Shown: positions 45,630-56,072, counted from the stretch's first letter. The stretch is 64,000 bases of DNA from Anaerotignum sp. MSJ-24 (GCF_018918145.1 NZ_JAHLPX010000004.1:177300-241299); one strand, 5' to 3'. A program made the numbers and translations. Notes: generated from the letters alone by a model not told the origin.

Positions 45630-45658
45630 TTGACATGATTTCCAAAGTATGTTATTCT
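45630..45658 (+). promoter_or_regulatory. Promoter of the cold-shock gene
   Basis: The consensus TTGACA (45630-45635) and TATTCT (45653-45658) are 17 bp apart. Confidence 0.65.
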
Positions 45659-45704
45659 TCACTTGTAACATTTTATTTATTTACTTTTAGTAGGAGGATT
45701 CAAA

Positions 45705-45905
45705 ATGAAAAAAGGTACAGTTAAATGGTTTAATGCAGAAAAGGGATTCGGATTTATCTCAGTACCCGGCGAAGACGACGTATTTGTACACTTCTCAGCT
45801 ATCCAGGCAGATGGATATAAGACACTTGAAGAAGGACAGGAAGTTGAATTCGAAGTAGTACAGGGTGCTAAAGGTCCCCAGGCTGCTAATGTAACAAAGG
45901 CTTAA
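45705..45905 (+). CDS. Cold-shock protein (CspA family)
   Basis: A 66-residue OB-fold RNA chaperone. RNP1 is KGFGFISV and RNP2 is VFVHFSA. The length and sequence are typical of CspB-like proteins. The ribosome site is TAGGAGGA. It is a single-gene unit. Confidence 0.97.
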   Translation: MKKGTVKWFNAEKGFGFISVPGEDDVFVHFSAIQADGYKTLEEGQEVEFEVVQGAKGPQAANVTKA

Positions 45906-46015
45906 TCTAATATTAGTATCCAGACGACTGTTTAACGGTTTTTGAATATATATATGTAAGGTTATGCTGACATCGGAGATTGCCGATGTTACGAAAATAC
46001 AACCAAAACGAAAAG

Positions 46016-46040
46016 ACGCTTGAATTTCAAGCGTTTTTTT
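46016..46040 (+). terminator. Terminator downstream of csp
   Basis: ACGCTTGAA pairs with TTCAAGCGT, followed by T7. A second small hairpin, ACATCGG/CCGATGT, lies upstream at 45970-45989 in the csp 3' UTR. Confidence 0.8.
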
Positions 46041-46144
46041 GTTGTCTATAATGTACCTTTTATGCTGTTGATAATACCTTGCCGGTATAGTAAAATATTC
46101 AAGAACAACATAATTAAGAATAATAAAAGAAAGACGGTATACAG

Positions 46145-48643
46145 ATGGACGAAAAATACATAGCACCGGAGAAGATAAAAGTAAGAGGTGCAAGAGTACA
46201 TAATCTGAAAAATATAAATGTAGACGTTCCGCTGAACAGAATAGTAGGAATTGCCGGAGTGTCCGGTTCGGGAAAGTCCTCTTTGGCACTTGGAGTGCTT
46301 TATGCGGAAGGCTCAAGAAGATATTTGGAATCACTTTCGACATATACGAGAAGAAGAATGACAGGTGCGGCAAAGGCCAATGTAGATGAGGTTCTGTATG
46401 TTCCGGCGGCACTGGCACTGCACCAAAGACCGGGAGTGCCGGGAATAAGAAGCACCTTCGGAACAGGAACAGAGCTGCTTAACAGCCTAAGGCTAATGTT
46501 TTCAAGGCTTGCAAGCCATAGATGTCCGAACGGACATTATGTTCCGCCTACGCTTGCGGTAGCGGCCGAACAGGATATATTCTGTCCGGTTTGCGGCGAA
46601 AGAGTAAATCCGCCGGGAGCAGAAGACTTGGCTTTTAACAGCCGTGGAGCCTGTCCGAAATGCAGTGGAACCGGTACGGTAAGAACAGTAGACCGTTCAA
46701 CTCTTGTGCCCGATGAATCATTGAGCATTGACGAAGGTGCGGTAAGACCTTGGCAGACATTGATGTGGTCGCTTATGAAGGATATTGCAAGAGATTTAGG
46801 AGTCCGCACCGATGTACCGTTTTGTGAGCTTACCGATAAAGAAAAGGATATAGTTTTCAATGGCCCGGCAATCAAAAAGCATATGATTTATCAGAACAAA
46901 ACAAGCGGTGCCGCCGGAGAAATGGATTTTACATATTTTAATGCGGTTTATACTGTTGAAAATGCGTTGTCAAAAGTCAAAGATGAAAAGGGCATGAAAC
47001 GTGTTGAAAAGTTTCTTAAAGAAGAAACCTGTCCCGAATGTGGAGGTACAAGACTTTCGGAGGCGGCAAGAGCACCGAGAATTATGGGAATAGGTCTTGC
47101 GGACGCCTGCAAAATGACGCTTTCGGAGCTTATTGAATGGGTTAAAAAGGTTCCGTCATCTCTACCGGAGGAAATGCGTCCGATGGCGGAAAATATATGC
47201 GAATCGTTTTTATCGGTGGCAAGAAGACTTATGGATTTAGGCTTAAGCTATATAACGCTTGACCGTTCTGCATCGACATTGTCAACAGGTGAAAGACAGA
47301 GAATGCAGCTTGCGAGAGCGGTAAGAAACAGAACGACAGGAGTTCTTTATGTACTTGATGAGCCGTCAATCGGTCTGCATCCGTCTAATATAGTCGGGCT
47401 GAATGCGGTTATGCACGATCTGATTGCCGACGGAAATTCTGTTCTGCTTGTTGACCACGATACACAGGTTTTGAAGGAATCCGACTGGATAATAGAAATG
47501 GGGCCGGAGGCAGGGGCAAACGGCGGCTATGTTATTGCGGAAGGAACTATCGGAGATATAGAAAAAAACGAAAAATCAATGATAGGCGAATTTTTATCCG
47601 ACCATGCCGATACAACGGCGAGAAAAAGATGCAGCTCGGAAGATATGTTCAGCATAGGAAAAATTCATTTATCTACAGACAAAATTCATACAGTAAAGTC
47701 ATTGGAGGTTGACATACCGAAGGGCAGGCTTACTGTTGTAACAGGTGTATCAGGTTCGGGCAAAACCACACTTATTCTTGAAAGCCTTATACCGGCTTTA
47801 CAGGCTGAAATAGATGGAACAAAGCTGCCGGAGCACGTTAAATCCATATCGGCAGACGGCATCAACCATGTAAAGCTTATAGATGCAACACCTATCGGAA
47901 TAAATGTACGTTCAACGGTGGCAACCTATGCAAATGTGCATGATGAGCTGAGAAAGATATTTGCGAAAACAGAGGACGCAAAGAAATCGGAGTATAAAGC
48001 CGGAGATTTCTCCTATAATACGGGAAAGCTCAGATGTCCGGTATGTGATGGAACAGGAGAGATAAGTCTTGATGTTCAGTTTTTGCCAGATGTTGATGTG
48101 CCTTGTCCGGAATGCAAAGGTTCAAGATACGCAAAAGAGGCATACAGAATACACTATAGAAACAAAAAGGACGAAAGCTATTCGCTTCCACAGTTAATGG
48201 AGATGGACATAAATACGGCAATAAAAGCCTGTATCGATTTGAAAACCGTACGCCAAAGACTGGAGATACTGAAAAATCTCGGACTCGGATATTTGACACT
48301 CGGAGAGGAAACACCGAGCCTTTCCGGAGGAGAGGCACAAAGACTTAAGCTTGCCAGCGAAATGGGAAAGGGCCAGGAGGATTCTGTATTTATATTTGAT
48401 GAACCGACAATAGGACTTCATCCGCTTGATGTAAGAACGCTGATAAATGTGTTCCAGACACTTGTTGATAACGGAGCAACGGTTATAGTTATCGAACACG
48501 ATATTGATGTTATGAAAAACGCAGATTATATAATAGATATGGGCCCGGGCGGCGGTGAAGCCGGAGGAAAGATTGTTGCTGTCGGAACACCGGAGGATAT
48601 TGTTAATAACAAAAACAGCGTTACCGGAAAATATATAAAGTAA
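46145..48643 (+). CDS. UvrA-like ABC ATPase (short UvrA paralogue)
   Basis: An 832-residue protein with two ABC modules. Walker A motifs are AGVSGSGKSSL (near residue 36) and TGVSGSGKTTL (near residue 536). Signatures are LSTGERQRM and LSGGEAQRLKLA. Two zinc modules are present (CPVCGERV...CPKCSG and CPVCDGTG...CPECKG). It is about 110 residues shorter than canonical UvrA, in the first-half insertion/UvrB-binding region, which resembles UvrA2-type paralogues linked to drug or DNA-damage tolerance. No uvrB or uvrC is nearby. A DNA-repair role is likely but not certain. Confidence 0.85.
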   Translation: MDEKYIAPEKIKVRGARVHNLKNINVDVPLNRIVGIAGVSGSGKSSLALGVLYAEGSRRYLESLSTYTRRRMTGAAKANVDEVLYVPAALALHQRPGVPGIRSTFGTGTELLNSLRLMFSRLASHRCPNGHYVPPTLAVAAEQDIFCPVCGERVNPPGAEDLAFNSRGACPKCSGTGTVRTVDRSTLVPDESLSIDEGAVRPWQTLMWSLMKDIARDLGVRTDVPFCELTDKEKDIVFNGPAIKKHMIYQNKTSGAAGEMDFTYFNAVYTVENALSKVKDEKGMKRVEKFLKEETCPECGGTRLSEAARAPRIMGIGLADACKMTLSELIEWVKKVPSSLPEEMRPMAENICESFLSVARRLMDLGLSYITLDRSASTLSTGERQRMQLARAVRNRTTGVLYVLDEPSIGLHPSNIVGLNAVMHDLIADGNSVLLVDHDTQVLKESDWIIEMGPEAGANGGYVIAEGTIGDIEKNEKSMIGEFLSDHADTTARKRCSSEDMFSIGKIHLSTDKIHTVKSLEVDIPKGRLTVVTGVSGSGKTTLILESLIPALQAEIDGTKLPEHVKSISADGINHVKLIDATPIGINVRSTVATYANVHDELRKIFAKTEDAKKSEYKAGDFSYNTGKLRCPVCDGTGEISLDVQFLPDVDVPCPECKGSRYAKEAYRIHYRNKKDESYSLPQLMEMDINTAIKACIDLKTVRQRLEILKNLGLGYLTLGEETPSLSGGEAQRLKLASEMGKGQEDSVFIFDEPTIGLHPLDVRTLINVFQTLVDNGATVIVIEHDIDVMKNADYIIDMGPGGGEAGGKIVAVGTPEDIVNNKNSVTGKYIK

Positions 48644-48671
48644 TATCATAAACGAAAAACGGAGGAAACAT

Positions 48672-49001
48672 ATGCTTATTGATTTTAATAAAAGCAGAGA
48701 GATAACTTTACCGGGAATGAACAATGGAACAGGCACGATGTCTGCAAAAATGTATATGGACGAACAGGGAAAAGTTATAATCAGCTCATTGCATGCAGGC
48801 GGTTCAATAGGTTTGCACAGACATGAAACAAGCGATGATATTAATTATGTGTTGTCCGGAAAGGGAAAAGCTGTCTGCGATGGGAAAGAAGAATATCTTA
48901 GTGCCGGTATGTGTCATATGTGTAAAAAAGGTTCTGAACACAGCATTATGAATATCGGTGACGAAGATTTGGTATTGCTTACTGTTGTTACAGAAAGATA
49001 G
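48672..49001 (+). CDS. Cupin-domain protein
   Basis: A 109-residue single-domain cupin. Metal-ligand-like residues are in GLHRHETSDDINYVL and in the second motif GMCHMCKKGSEHSI. The substrate is unknown. It is 28 bases after the UvrA-like gene and may be co-transcribed. The ribosome site is GGAGGAA. Confidence 0.85.
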   Translation: MLIDFNKSREITLPGMNNGTGTMSAKMYMDEQGKVIISSLHAGGSIGLHRHETSDDINYVLSGKGKAVCDGKEEYLSAGMCHMCKKGSEHSIMNIGDEDLVLLTVVTER

Positions 49002-49271
49002 AATAATGTTGTAATAATAAAGGAAAAGATACGGAACGGCTTATTGACGGAGATAGGCTGTTTCTGATTTTTATGTGGAATATAAACCGTATAATTGTTG
49101 AAAACTAAAATAAAACGGCGGTATTTTGTGCAAAAGAAATATTTATTTCTGACATTGAGCAATAAGTTTGTTTATATGCTCATTGTAATGATAAAACTAA
49201 TGTGATAAAATAATTCAGTTAAGTATTTGTAGATAAACGGTATAAAATGTAAATATTGAAGGAGCAGCAAA

Positions 49272-51101
49272 ATGAAAAAAGTTAGAGAAGACATCAGAAA
49301 TATTGCCATTATCGCTCACGTTGACCACGGCAAGACAACACTTGTCGATGAGCTTTTGAAACAGAGCGGAACATTCCGTACAAATCAGGTAGTCCAGGAA
49401 AGAGTAATGGACTCCGGCGATATAGAAAGAGAAAGAGGAATTACAATACTTTCTAAAAATACAGCCGTACATTACGGAGATATTAAAATTAACATTATAG
49501 ATACACCGGGACATGCAGACTTCGGCGGAGAGGTTGAGCGTGTTCTTAAGATGGTAAACGGCGTTGTACTTGTTGTTGACGCATTTGAAGGCCCTATGCC
49601 TCAGACAAAATTCGTTCTTCAGAAGGCATTAAGCCTTGATCTTCCCGTTGTTGTCTGTGTAAACAAAATCGACAGATTTGAAGCAAGACCGGAAGAGGTT
49701 GTTGACGAGGTTCTTGAACTTTTCATGGATCTTGATGCAAATGAAAAGCAGCTTGATTCTCCTTTTGTATTCGCATCTGCAAGAAAAGGTACATCATCAC
49801 TTGATCCTATGAAGCAGAACGATACAATGAAGGATCTTTTTGAAACAATTATCAACCATATTCCCGCACCCGAAGGAGATGAAGACGAACCTGTACAGGC
49901 TCTTATCTCCACAATCGACTACAACGAATATGTCGGAAGAATCGGTGTAGGTAAAATCGAAACAGGTACACTTCATGTAAATGATGATGTTGTACTTCTT
50001 AATATCCACAATCCCGAATATAAGCAGAGAGTTAAGATAAGCAAGCTCTATGAATTTGAAGGACTTCAGAAGGTTGAAGTAAAAGAGGCTAAGTTTGGTT
50101 CAATCGTTGCTATTTCCGGTATTACAGACATCAGCATCGGTGACACAATATGTTCACCTCTTAAGCCCGAAGCACTTCCTTTTGTTAAGATTGAAGAGCC
50201 TACTCTTAGCGTAAACATCAGTGTAAACGACGGTCCTTTCGCAGGTCAGGAAGGTAAATACGTTACAAGCCGTCATATCAGAGACAGATTATATAAAGAG
50301 CTTAACACAGACGTAAGCTTAAGAGTTGAAGACACAGAAACAACAGAAACATTCAAGGTAAGCGGACGTGGAGAGCTTCATCTTTCAATTCTTATCGAAA
50401 CAATGAGAAGAGAAGGTTATGAATTCCTTGTTTCAAAACCTCAAGTTCTTTACAAAGAAATCAACGGAAAGAAATGCGAGCCTATGGAACAGGTGCTTAT
50501 TGATGTTCCCGATGAATTTGTCGGAGCTGTTATCGAAAAGCTCGGCAGACGTAAGGGAGAAATGACAAACATGACTCCTTCTGCAAACGGAGGACATACA
50601 AGACTTGAGTTCACAATTCCTTCAAGAGGTCTTATCGGATATAAAAACGACTTCCTTACAGACACAAAGGGAACAGGTATCATGAACACAATTTTCAGTG
50701 GTTATGAGCCTTACAAAGGAGAAATTCCTACACGTACACAGGGTTCTCTTGTTGCATTCGAGGACGGAGATGCGGTTGCATACGGTCTTTTCAATGCACA
50801 GGACAGAGGCGACTTATTCATCGGTGCGGGAGTTAAGGTTTACACAGGCATGATTGTAGGAAGAAACTCAAGAGCAGACGATCTTGATGTAAACGTATGT
50901 AAGAAAAAACAGCTTACAAACATGAGAACATCAAGCTCTGACGAAGCACTTAAGCTTGTACCTCCAATCGAAATGAGCCTTGAGCAGTCACTTGAATTTA
51001 TTTCGGACGATGAATTTGTTGAGGTTACACCTTTAAGTATAAGAATGAGAAAAAGAGTTCTTGATCCCGGCTTAAGAAGAAAGATCAGAATTCACGGCTA
51101 A
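49272..51101 (+). CDS. typA: Ribosome-associated GTPase TypA/BipA
   Basis: A 609-residue translational GTPase. G1 is [10 protein letters not shown] near residue 17. G2 is RGITI, G3 is [11 protein letters not shown] and G4 is NKID. The EF-G-like domains III and V and the BipA-specific C-terminal domain are complete. It acts in 50S assembly and stress adaptation. The start ATG follows GAAGGAGC. The 270-bp gap upstream holds AT-rich sequence, and I cannot choose a promoter there with confidence. Confidence 0.97.
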   Translation: MKKVREDIRNIAIIAHVDHGKTTLVDELLKQSGTFRTNQVVQERVMDSGDIERERGITILSKNTAVHYGDIKINIIDTPGHADFGGEVERVLKMVNGVVLVVDAFEGPMPQTKFVLQKALSLDLPVVVCVNKIDRFEARPEEVVDEVLELFMDLDANEKQLDSPFVFASARKGTSSLDPMKQNDTMKDLFETIINHIPAPEGDEDEPVQALISTIDYNEYVGRIGVGKIETGTLHVNDDVVLLNIHNPEYKQRVKISKLYEFEGLQKVEVKEAKFGSIVAISGITDISIGDTICSPLKPEALPFVKIEEPTLSVNISVNDGPFAGQEGKYVTSRHIRDRLYKELNTDVSLRVEDTETTETFKVSGRGELHLSILIETMRREGYEFLVSKPQVLYKEINGKKCEPMEQVLIDVPDEFVGAVIEKLGRRKGEMTNMTPSANGGHTRLEFTIPSRGLIGYKNDFLTDTKGTGIMNTIFSGYEPYKGEIPTRTQGSLVAFEDGDAVAYGLFNAQDRGDLFIGAGVKVYTGMIVGRNSRADDLDVNVCKKKQLTNMRTSSSDEALKLVPPIEMSLEQSLEFISDDEFVEVTPLSIRMRKRVLDPGLRRKIRIHG

Positions 51102-51134
51102 TGAAGGCTTATATGCCTTAAGAAGAGGTGTAGA

Positions 51135-52757
51135 ATGTCAGCTAAAAAAACTAACAAAGACAAAAAAGGTTCGTTTATTATACAGGCTTCCGTCCTTGCG
51201 GCGGCAAGCCTTATAGTAAGATTTATCGGATTTCTTTACAGACTTCCGCTTACCGAATTAATAGGCGACCGAGGAAATGCCATATACAGTGCCGGATATT
51301 ATATATACACATTTCTGCTGATACTTTCGTCTGCAGGACTTCCGGCGGCTATATCAAGACTTGTTTCCACAAGAATAGCCAAGGGTGAATACAGAAACGC
51401 ACAGAAGATATTCAGAGTATCTATGATATTTGCCGGAGTTGCCGGTGCAATAGGTATGCTTGTGCTGTTTTTCTTTGCCGAACCGATAGCGAAAATGGTT
51501 GATTCACCGAACAGTGTATATTGTCTTCAGACTTTGGCACCGACATTGCTTATTGTAGGCGTTATGTCGGTATACAGAGGTTATCTCCAGGGTATGAATA
51601 TAATGACGCCGACTGCCGTTTCACAGATATTTGAGCAGGTATTTAATGCTGTATTCAGTGTATATCTTGCATGGGTATTGGTAAAGCAGAGTATTCCTCT
51701 CGGAGCTGCCGGAGGTACAGCAGGAACAGGCATCGGTGCACTTGCCGGCCTTATTGTTGTTATGATTTTTTATAACAGAATGAAGCCGGAAATAAGACAT
51801 AATATGCGTATTGAAGAAAAGGGCATATACCAGGAAACGACAGGAGAAGCCTTTAAAAAACTTGTTGTTACAGCATTTCCTATTATTGCCGGAACAGCCG
51901 TATTCAGCATGACAAACCTTATTGACATGAAAATGGTTATGTCCGGACTTATGAGCTCAGGTGCTTTTACAGAAGCAGAGGCAGAGGTGCTTTACGGACA
52001 GCTTTCCGGTAAATATGTTACGCTTACAACATTCCCTGTTTCCATATCATCTGCAATGGCTACTGCGGCAATACCGAACATTGCCATGGCAGTTACGGTC
52101 GGAAACAAAAAAGAGGTTAAGAGAAAAATAAATACAGCATTAAAGCTGGCAATGATTATATCAATACCTGCGGCAGTAGGTATAGGCGTTCTCGGTGACC
52201 AGATACTCAGTATGCTTTTCCCTTCATATCCGGAAGGCGGTGTTCTGCTTAAGGTAGGAGCTATATCAATAGCATTTCTTTCCTTCTGCCAGATAGTAAC
52301 CGGTGTTCTTCAGGGAATAGGAAAGATACAGGTTCCGGTTATCGGTGCATTACTCGGTGCGGTTGTTAAAATAGCACTCAACTGGATTCTTATAAGAATA
52401 CCTTCGATAAATGTTGTCGGTGCGGTTATATCAACAGATGTTTGCTATCTTGTCGCCTCAATATTCAATGTTATTATGCTCATGAGGTATACAAAGACGA
52501 GAGTTAATTTCAGCGGAGTTCTTATTAAGCCGACAATAGGCTCGATAATAATGGGAATCGGCTGTGTTATCGGTTATAAAGTAATTTCTTTAGTATTCGG
52601 CAACACAATATCAACATTGCTTACTATAATCGTTGCTGTAATAATCTATCTTCTTGTTATGATATTCATAAGAGGCATAACCGAAGAGGATTTATTAAGT
52701 ATTCCGAAGGGAAGAATACTTGTAAGAGTATTTAAGAAAATAGGATTGTTAAAATAA
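51135..52757 (+). CDS. MurJ/SpoVB-type lipid flippase (MOP superfamily)
   Basis: A 540-residue polytopic membrane protein with about 14 helices. It has the family N terminus SFIIQASVLAAASLIVRFIGFLYRLP, and a similar pattern to B. subtilis SpoVB and YtgP. It probably flips lipid II or a related glycolipid. In spore formers the SpoVB clade is needed for cortex synthesis, but vegetative use is equally possible. It starts 33 bases after typA. Confidence 0.88.
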   Translation: MSAKKTNKDKKGSFIIQASVLAAASLIVRFIGFLYRLPLTELIGDRGNAIYSAGYYIYTFLLILSSAGLPAAISRLVSTRIAKGEYRNAQKIFRVSMIFAGVAGAIGMLVLFFFAEPIAKMVDSPNSVYCLQTLAPTLLIVGVMSVYRGYLQGMNIMTPTAVSQIFEQVFNAVFSVYLAWVLVKQSIPLGAAGGTAGTGIGALAGLIVVMIFYNRMKPEIRHNMRIEEKGIYQETTGEAFKKLVVTAFPIIAGTAVFSMTNLIDMKMVMSGLMSSGAFTEAEAEVLYGQLSGKYVTLTTFPVSISSAMATAAIPNIAMAVTVGNKKEVKRKINTALKLAMIISIPAAVGIGVLGDQILSMLFPSYPEGGVLLKVGAISIAFLSFCQIVTGVLQGIGKIQVPVIGALLGAVVKIALNWILIRIPSINVVGAVISTDVCYLVASIFNVIMLMRYTKTRVNFSGVLIKPTIGSIIMGIGCVIGYKVISLVFGNTISTLLTIIVAVIIYLLVMIFIRGITEEDLLSIPKGRILVRVFKKIGLLK

Positions 52758-52771
52758 AAGGTTGGTTGCCT

Positions 52772-53527
52772 ATGGAAAAAGCAGTACGGAAGACGCTTAA
52801 CGCAAATCAATTAAAGCTGATAGCAATGGCCGCTATGACGGTGGACCATGTAACATGGGCAGTATTTCCGGGCTATCGGACCGATTGGTATATTATATTA
52901 TTACATATAATCGGCAGAATGGCGGCACCTATATTCTGGTTCTTCGTTGCAGAAGGCTATCATTATACACATGATGTAAAGAAATATACTTTACGTTTGT
53001 TCTTGTTTGCGATTATTTCGCATTTTGCATATACTTTTGCTTTTGGTATACCGTTTGTTCCGTTTAGGACAACGGTGTTTAATCAGACAAGTGTTATATG
53101 GGCTCTTGCTTTGGGACTTGTTTCACTGTCGATAGTTGAAAATCCAGAAATAAAGCAGTGGCAGAAAACGATTCTTATAATATTGATTGCAGTTATAGCC
53201 TTTTGTGCCGATTGGAGCAGTATTGCCGTGCTTGCTATTACAGATATAGGAACAAACAGAGGTAATTTCAAAAAACAGATGACGAGAATGATGATATGGG
53301 TTGCAGTATACGCTGTTGTATATGCAGTATTCATCAGTCCTGTTTACGGAATCGTACAGATGTTTACTGTGCTGACAATTCCGCTTTTGAAAATGTATAA
53401 CGGAGAAAGAGGAAAGAGCAAAAATATGAAATGGCTTTTTTATGTTTACTATCCTCTGCATCTGGTTATATGCGGAATAATAAGAATTGCACTCAACGGA
53501 AATATAGGAGTGCTAATTGGTGGATAA
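52772..53527 (+). CDS. TraX family membrane acyltransferase-like protein
   Basis: A 251-residue protein with about eight helices and the family opening LNANQLKLIAMAAMTVDHVTWAVFP. Members are named for the F-plasmid pilin acetylase, but chromosomal Firmicute copies are common and uncharacterised. The frame has a TTG at 52766; ATG 52772 is the likely start, with only a weak ribosome site. No conjugation genes are present. Confidence 0.85.
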   Translation: MEKAVRKTLNANQLKLIAMAAMTVDHVTWAVFPGYRTDWYIILLHIIGRMAAPIFWFFVAEGYHYTHDVKKYTLRLFLFAIISHFAYTFAFGIPFVPFRTTVFNQTSVIWALALGLVSLSIVENPEIKQWQKTILIILIAVIAFCADWSSIAVLAITDIGTNRGNFKKQMTRMMIWVAVYAVVYAVFISPVYGIVQMFTVLTIPLLKMYNGERGKSKNMKWLFYVYYPLHLVICGIIRIALNGNIGVLIGG

Positions 53528-53567
53528 AAATAAGCTGTCGCAGATTAAAATGCGGCAGCTTATTTTT
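53528..53567. terminator. Bidirectional terminator between traX-like gene and proC
   Basis: A 14-bp stem with one G-U pair (AATAAGCTGTCGCA/TGCGGCAGCTTATT) is followed by T-rich sequence in both directions. Confidence 0.85.
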
Positions 53568-53576
53568 GTGTATTGA

Positions 53577-54380
53577 TTAAAGTCTTTTATCTTTTTCAAA
53601 TACTGCATCGAAGGCTTTACAAAGTGTTGCCTCAAAATTATTTGCTTCAAGTGAGCAGATACCTTCGATTGTTGTTCCTCCGGGAGAGCATACCTGGTCA
53701 ATGAGAGCCCAAGGATGTTCACCGCTTTCGAGAACCATTTTGGCACTTCCGAGAACTGTCTGTGCAGTAAGTTCAAGAGCCTGTTTTTTAGGCATTCCGG
53801 CTTTTACGGCAGCTCTTGCCAGTGCGTCTATGTAAAGATATGCAAAGGCAGGTGCGGCACCGCCGAGAACACCATGTATTCCGAAAAGCTTTTCAGGTAT
53901 TTCCGTTACAGAGCCTATTGTTGAGAAAAGTGCTTTTACAAGCTCTTTTTCTTTTTCCGTTACATTTTCTGTTGTGCAGAAGCCGCTTGTTGAGCAGCCG
54001 ACCTTTGCGTTGATGTTTGGCATTACACGTACAACGGCAGTTTCATCGCCCAAAAGACCTTTGAGGTAGTCAAGCGTTTTGCCGGCGGCTATTGAAATAA
54101 CGAGAGGTTTTTTCTCTGCTATTTCAGCCTTTATTTCGGCTGTAACAACGTCTGCAAGAACTGCCGGTTTAACGGCAAGAATAAGTATATCAGATGCTTT
54201 TATAACTTCTGATGCTGTTTCGCATGAATTTATTCCGCATTCCTCGGCAAGTTTGTCTGTTGTGGATTTATGAAGGGCACAGGCATATATATTTTTGCCG
54301 TCAAAGCTTTTTGTGCCTATTGTCATTCCTTTGATTATTGCACCGGCCATGTTTCCGGCACCTATAAAACCATAGTTCAT
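53577..54380 (-). CDS. proC: Pyrroline-5-carboxylate reductase
   Basis: A 267-residue NAD(P)H enzyme for the last step of proline synthesis. The Rossmann motif YGFIGAGNMAGAII is at the N terminus. The C-terminal signature is LIDQVCSPGGTTIEG. An in-frame GTG at 54389 is part of the AAGGAGTG ribosome site, so ATG 54380 is the start. It is a stand-alone gene. Confidence 0.96.
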   Translation of the reverse strand: MNYGFIGAGNMAGAIIKGMTIGTKSFDGKNIYACALHKSTTDKLAEECGINSCETASEVIKASDILILAVKPAVLADVVTAEIKAEIAEKKPLVISIAAGKTLDYLKGLLGDETAVVRVMPNINAKVGCSTSGFCTTENVTEKEKELVKALFSTIGSVTEIPEKLFGIHGVLGGAAPAFAYLYIDALARAAVKAGMPKKQALELTAQTVLGSAKMVLESGEHPWALIDQVCSPGGTTIEGICSLEANNFEATLCKAFDAVFEKDKRL

Positions 54381-54494
54381 TGCTGTCACTCCTTATATTG
54401 TATAGTATTTGATTATTATACAGCAAAATTATTATAAATTCACTACTATTCAAATATTTTATATATGTTAAAATTAATTACGGAGATGATGAAA

Positions 54495-55349
54495 ATGGAA
54501 AGATATACTGATCTGCATACACATTCGGTTGCATCGGATGGAACAAAAACGCCGACAGAGCTTGTTATGCTTGCGAAAGAAGCCGGGCTTACATCAATAG
54601 CTCTCACCGACCACGACACAATAGACGGACTTGAAGAATTTAAAGAGGCCGGAGAGACATACGGAATAGAAACGATACCGGGAATAGAGTTTGCGGCGGC
54701 ATATAAAAACACAGAGCTGCATATAGTCGGACTGTTTATAGATACTGAAAACAAAAAGCTTTTAGAAAGCATGGAGTTTATAGTTAAGGAACGAAACGAG
54801 AGAAATGAAAAAATGATTAAGGCACTCAACAGGCTCGGAATGGATATAACACTTGAGGAGCTTGAAGAAAATGCCGGAGGAAATATAATAACAAGAGCAC
54901 ATTATGCAAATATACTTGTTAAAAAGGGATATGTGAAAAATAAGGACGAGGCTTTCAGCCGTTATATATCTTCGGGCAAGCCGGGATATGTAAAGAGAGA
55001 AACATTGACACCGGAAAACTGCATAAAGCTCATTCGTGAGGCCGGAGGTGTGCCTGTGCTTGCTCATGCGACATTATATAATTTCAATTATCTTGATATT
55101 TTTAATCTTGTCGGCGAGCTGAAGGGCTATGGACTTATGGGAATGGAAACAATATATTCCACATATACGAAAAAACAGGAGGAAGAAATGAGAAAGACCT
55201 GTGAGCATTACAAGCTCCTTCAATCCGGCGGAAGTGATTTCCATGGAGAAAACAAACCGGATATTTCGATAGGTATTGGCAGAGGAAACTTAAGAATACC
55301 GCAGGAATTTGCCGAAAATATTAAAAAAGCTTTAAAGACAAACTTGTAA
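54495..55349 (+). CDS. PHP-domain phosphoesterase (YciV/TrpH type)
   Basis: A 284-residue metal-dependent phosphatase. Metal ligands are DLHTHSVASDG at the N terminus, LTDHDT near residue 42, a His in VLAHAT near residue 192 and GSDFHGE near residue 250. The best-studied relative hydrolyses 3',5'-nucleoside bisphosphates and short RNA ends. An upstream in-frame ATG (54465) precedes the CGGAGAT site, so ATG 54495 is preferred. Confidence 0.85.
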   Translation: MERYTDLHTHSVASDGTKTPTELVMLAKEAGLTSIALTDHDTIDGLEEFKEAGETYGIETIPGIEFAAAYKNTELHIVGLFIDTENKKLLESMEFIVKERNERNEKMIKALNRLGMDITLEELEENAGGNIITRAHYANILVKKGYVKNKDEAFSRYISSGKPGYVKRETLTPENCIKLIREAGGVPVLAHATLYNFNYLDIFNLVGELKGYGLMGMETIYSTYTKKQEEEMRKTCEHYKLLQSGGSDFHGENKPDISIGIGRGNLRIPQEFAENIKKALKTNL

Positions 55350-55407
55350 TAATAAAAATACTCCGTAATAAAATGTAATAAAGTATTAAATTGCGGAGGA
55401 GCGGAGT

Positions 55408-55827
55408 TTGCTGAAAAATAAAAAGAACAAGGAAAAAACAATAAAACAGAAAAAAAGAAACGATAACGGAGAAAAATCTCTTTTGCTATCGGCAATAAAA
55501 GGGCTTGGAACTGCGTTTGCCATTACCTGCATTGTTTTTGTTGTATGTGCGTTTGTGATTACATATACGGACATCAAGGACTCATTCGTAGGAATAGTTT
55601 CCATAATATGTACGGCTGTATCTGCACTGGCCGCCGGAAAGATATGGGCATCTGCCTTTGGTAAAAAAGGCCTTATTATGGGTGCGATGGCCGGAGCTGT
55701 TTACGGAATTATACTTCTCGGCATATCCGTTGTATCGGGAGGCGGTCCGCTTACGCTTGGTGCAGGAACCTGTGTTATTGTTGCGGCGGCAGGAGGCGGA
55801 ATCGGAGGAATAATAGGAGTAAATTAA
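55408..55827 (+). CDS. TIGR04086-type four-helix membrane protein
   Basis: A 139-residue protein. A strongly basic N terminus (about 25 residues, mostly Lys/Asn) is followed by four hydrophobic helices with Gly-rich segments, including VAAAGGGIGGIIG at the end. This fits the family found just upstream of the SCIFF gene in many Clostridia. The start is TTG after GGAGGAGCGGAG. Confidence 0.75.
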   Translation: MLKNKKNKEKTIKQKKRNDNGEKSLLLSAIKGLGTAFAITCIVFVVCAFVITYTDIKDSFVGIVSIICTAVSALAAGKIWASAFGKKGLIMGAMAGAVYGIILLGISVVSGGGPLTLGAGTCVIVAAAGGGIGGIIGVN

Positions 55828-55846
55828 AAAGTTTTATATTTGGACT

Positions 55847-55874
55847 TTGCAAAATAGAGAATATATGATACAAT
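55847..55874 (+). promoter_or_regulatory. Predicted promoter of the SCIFF gene
   Basis: TTGCAA (55847-55852) and TACAAT (55869-55874) are 16 bp apart. They lie about 40 bp upstream of the peptide start. Confidence 0.55.
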
Positions 55875-55913
55875 AGATAAAAATATGTATATTTAACATG
55901 GGAGGTAATATAA

Positions 55914-56054
55914 ATGAAACACATTAAAACTTTAAATACTGCAATGCTTAAGGAATCTATGGTTAAGGGTGGCTGTGGCGAATGCCAGACATCATGTCAG
56001 TCAGCATGCAAAACAAGCTGTACAGTAGCTAACCAGCCTTGCGAAAACAGATAA
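55914..56054 (+). CDS. scfA: SCIFF peptide (six cysteines in forty-five residues)
   Basis: A 46-residue ribosomally made peptide precursor. The leader half is MKHIKTLNTAMLKESMVKGG. The core has six cysteines at 21, 24, 28, 32, 36 and 43 in the family spacing (CGECQTSCQSACKTSC). The ribosome site is GGGAGG. The maturase is encoded 97 bases downstream, after a hairpin. SCIFF is nearly universal in Clostridia, receives a thioether crosslink from its radical-SAM maturase, and its biological function is still unknown. Confidence 0.96.
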   Translation: MKHIKTLNTAMLKESMVKGGCGECQTSCQSACKTSCTVANQPCENR

Positions 56055-56072
56055 TTTTAATTCAGAAGAACT

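Noticed and set aside
45795..46418. 207-codon minus-strand ORF across the csp 3' end and the start of the UvrA-like gene
   Set aside because: It is antisense to two clear genes and a terminator, has low-complexity Leu/Ser/His-rich sequence and no ribosome site or motif.
52772..53527. Conjugation locus indicated by TraX
   Set aside because: No other transfer genes are present; chromosomal TraX-family genes are common in Firmicutes.
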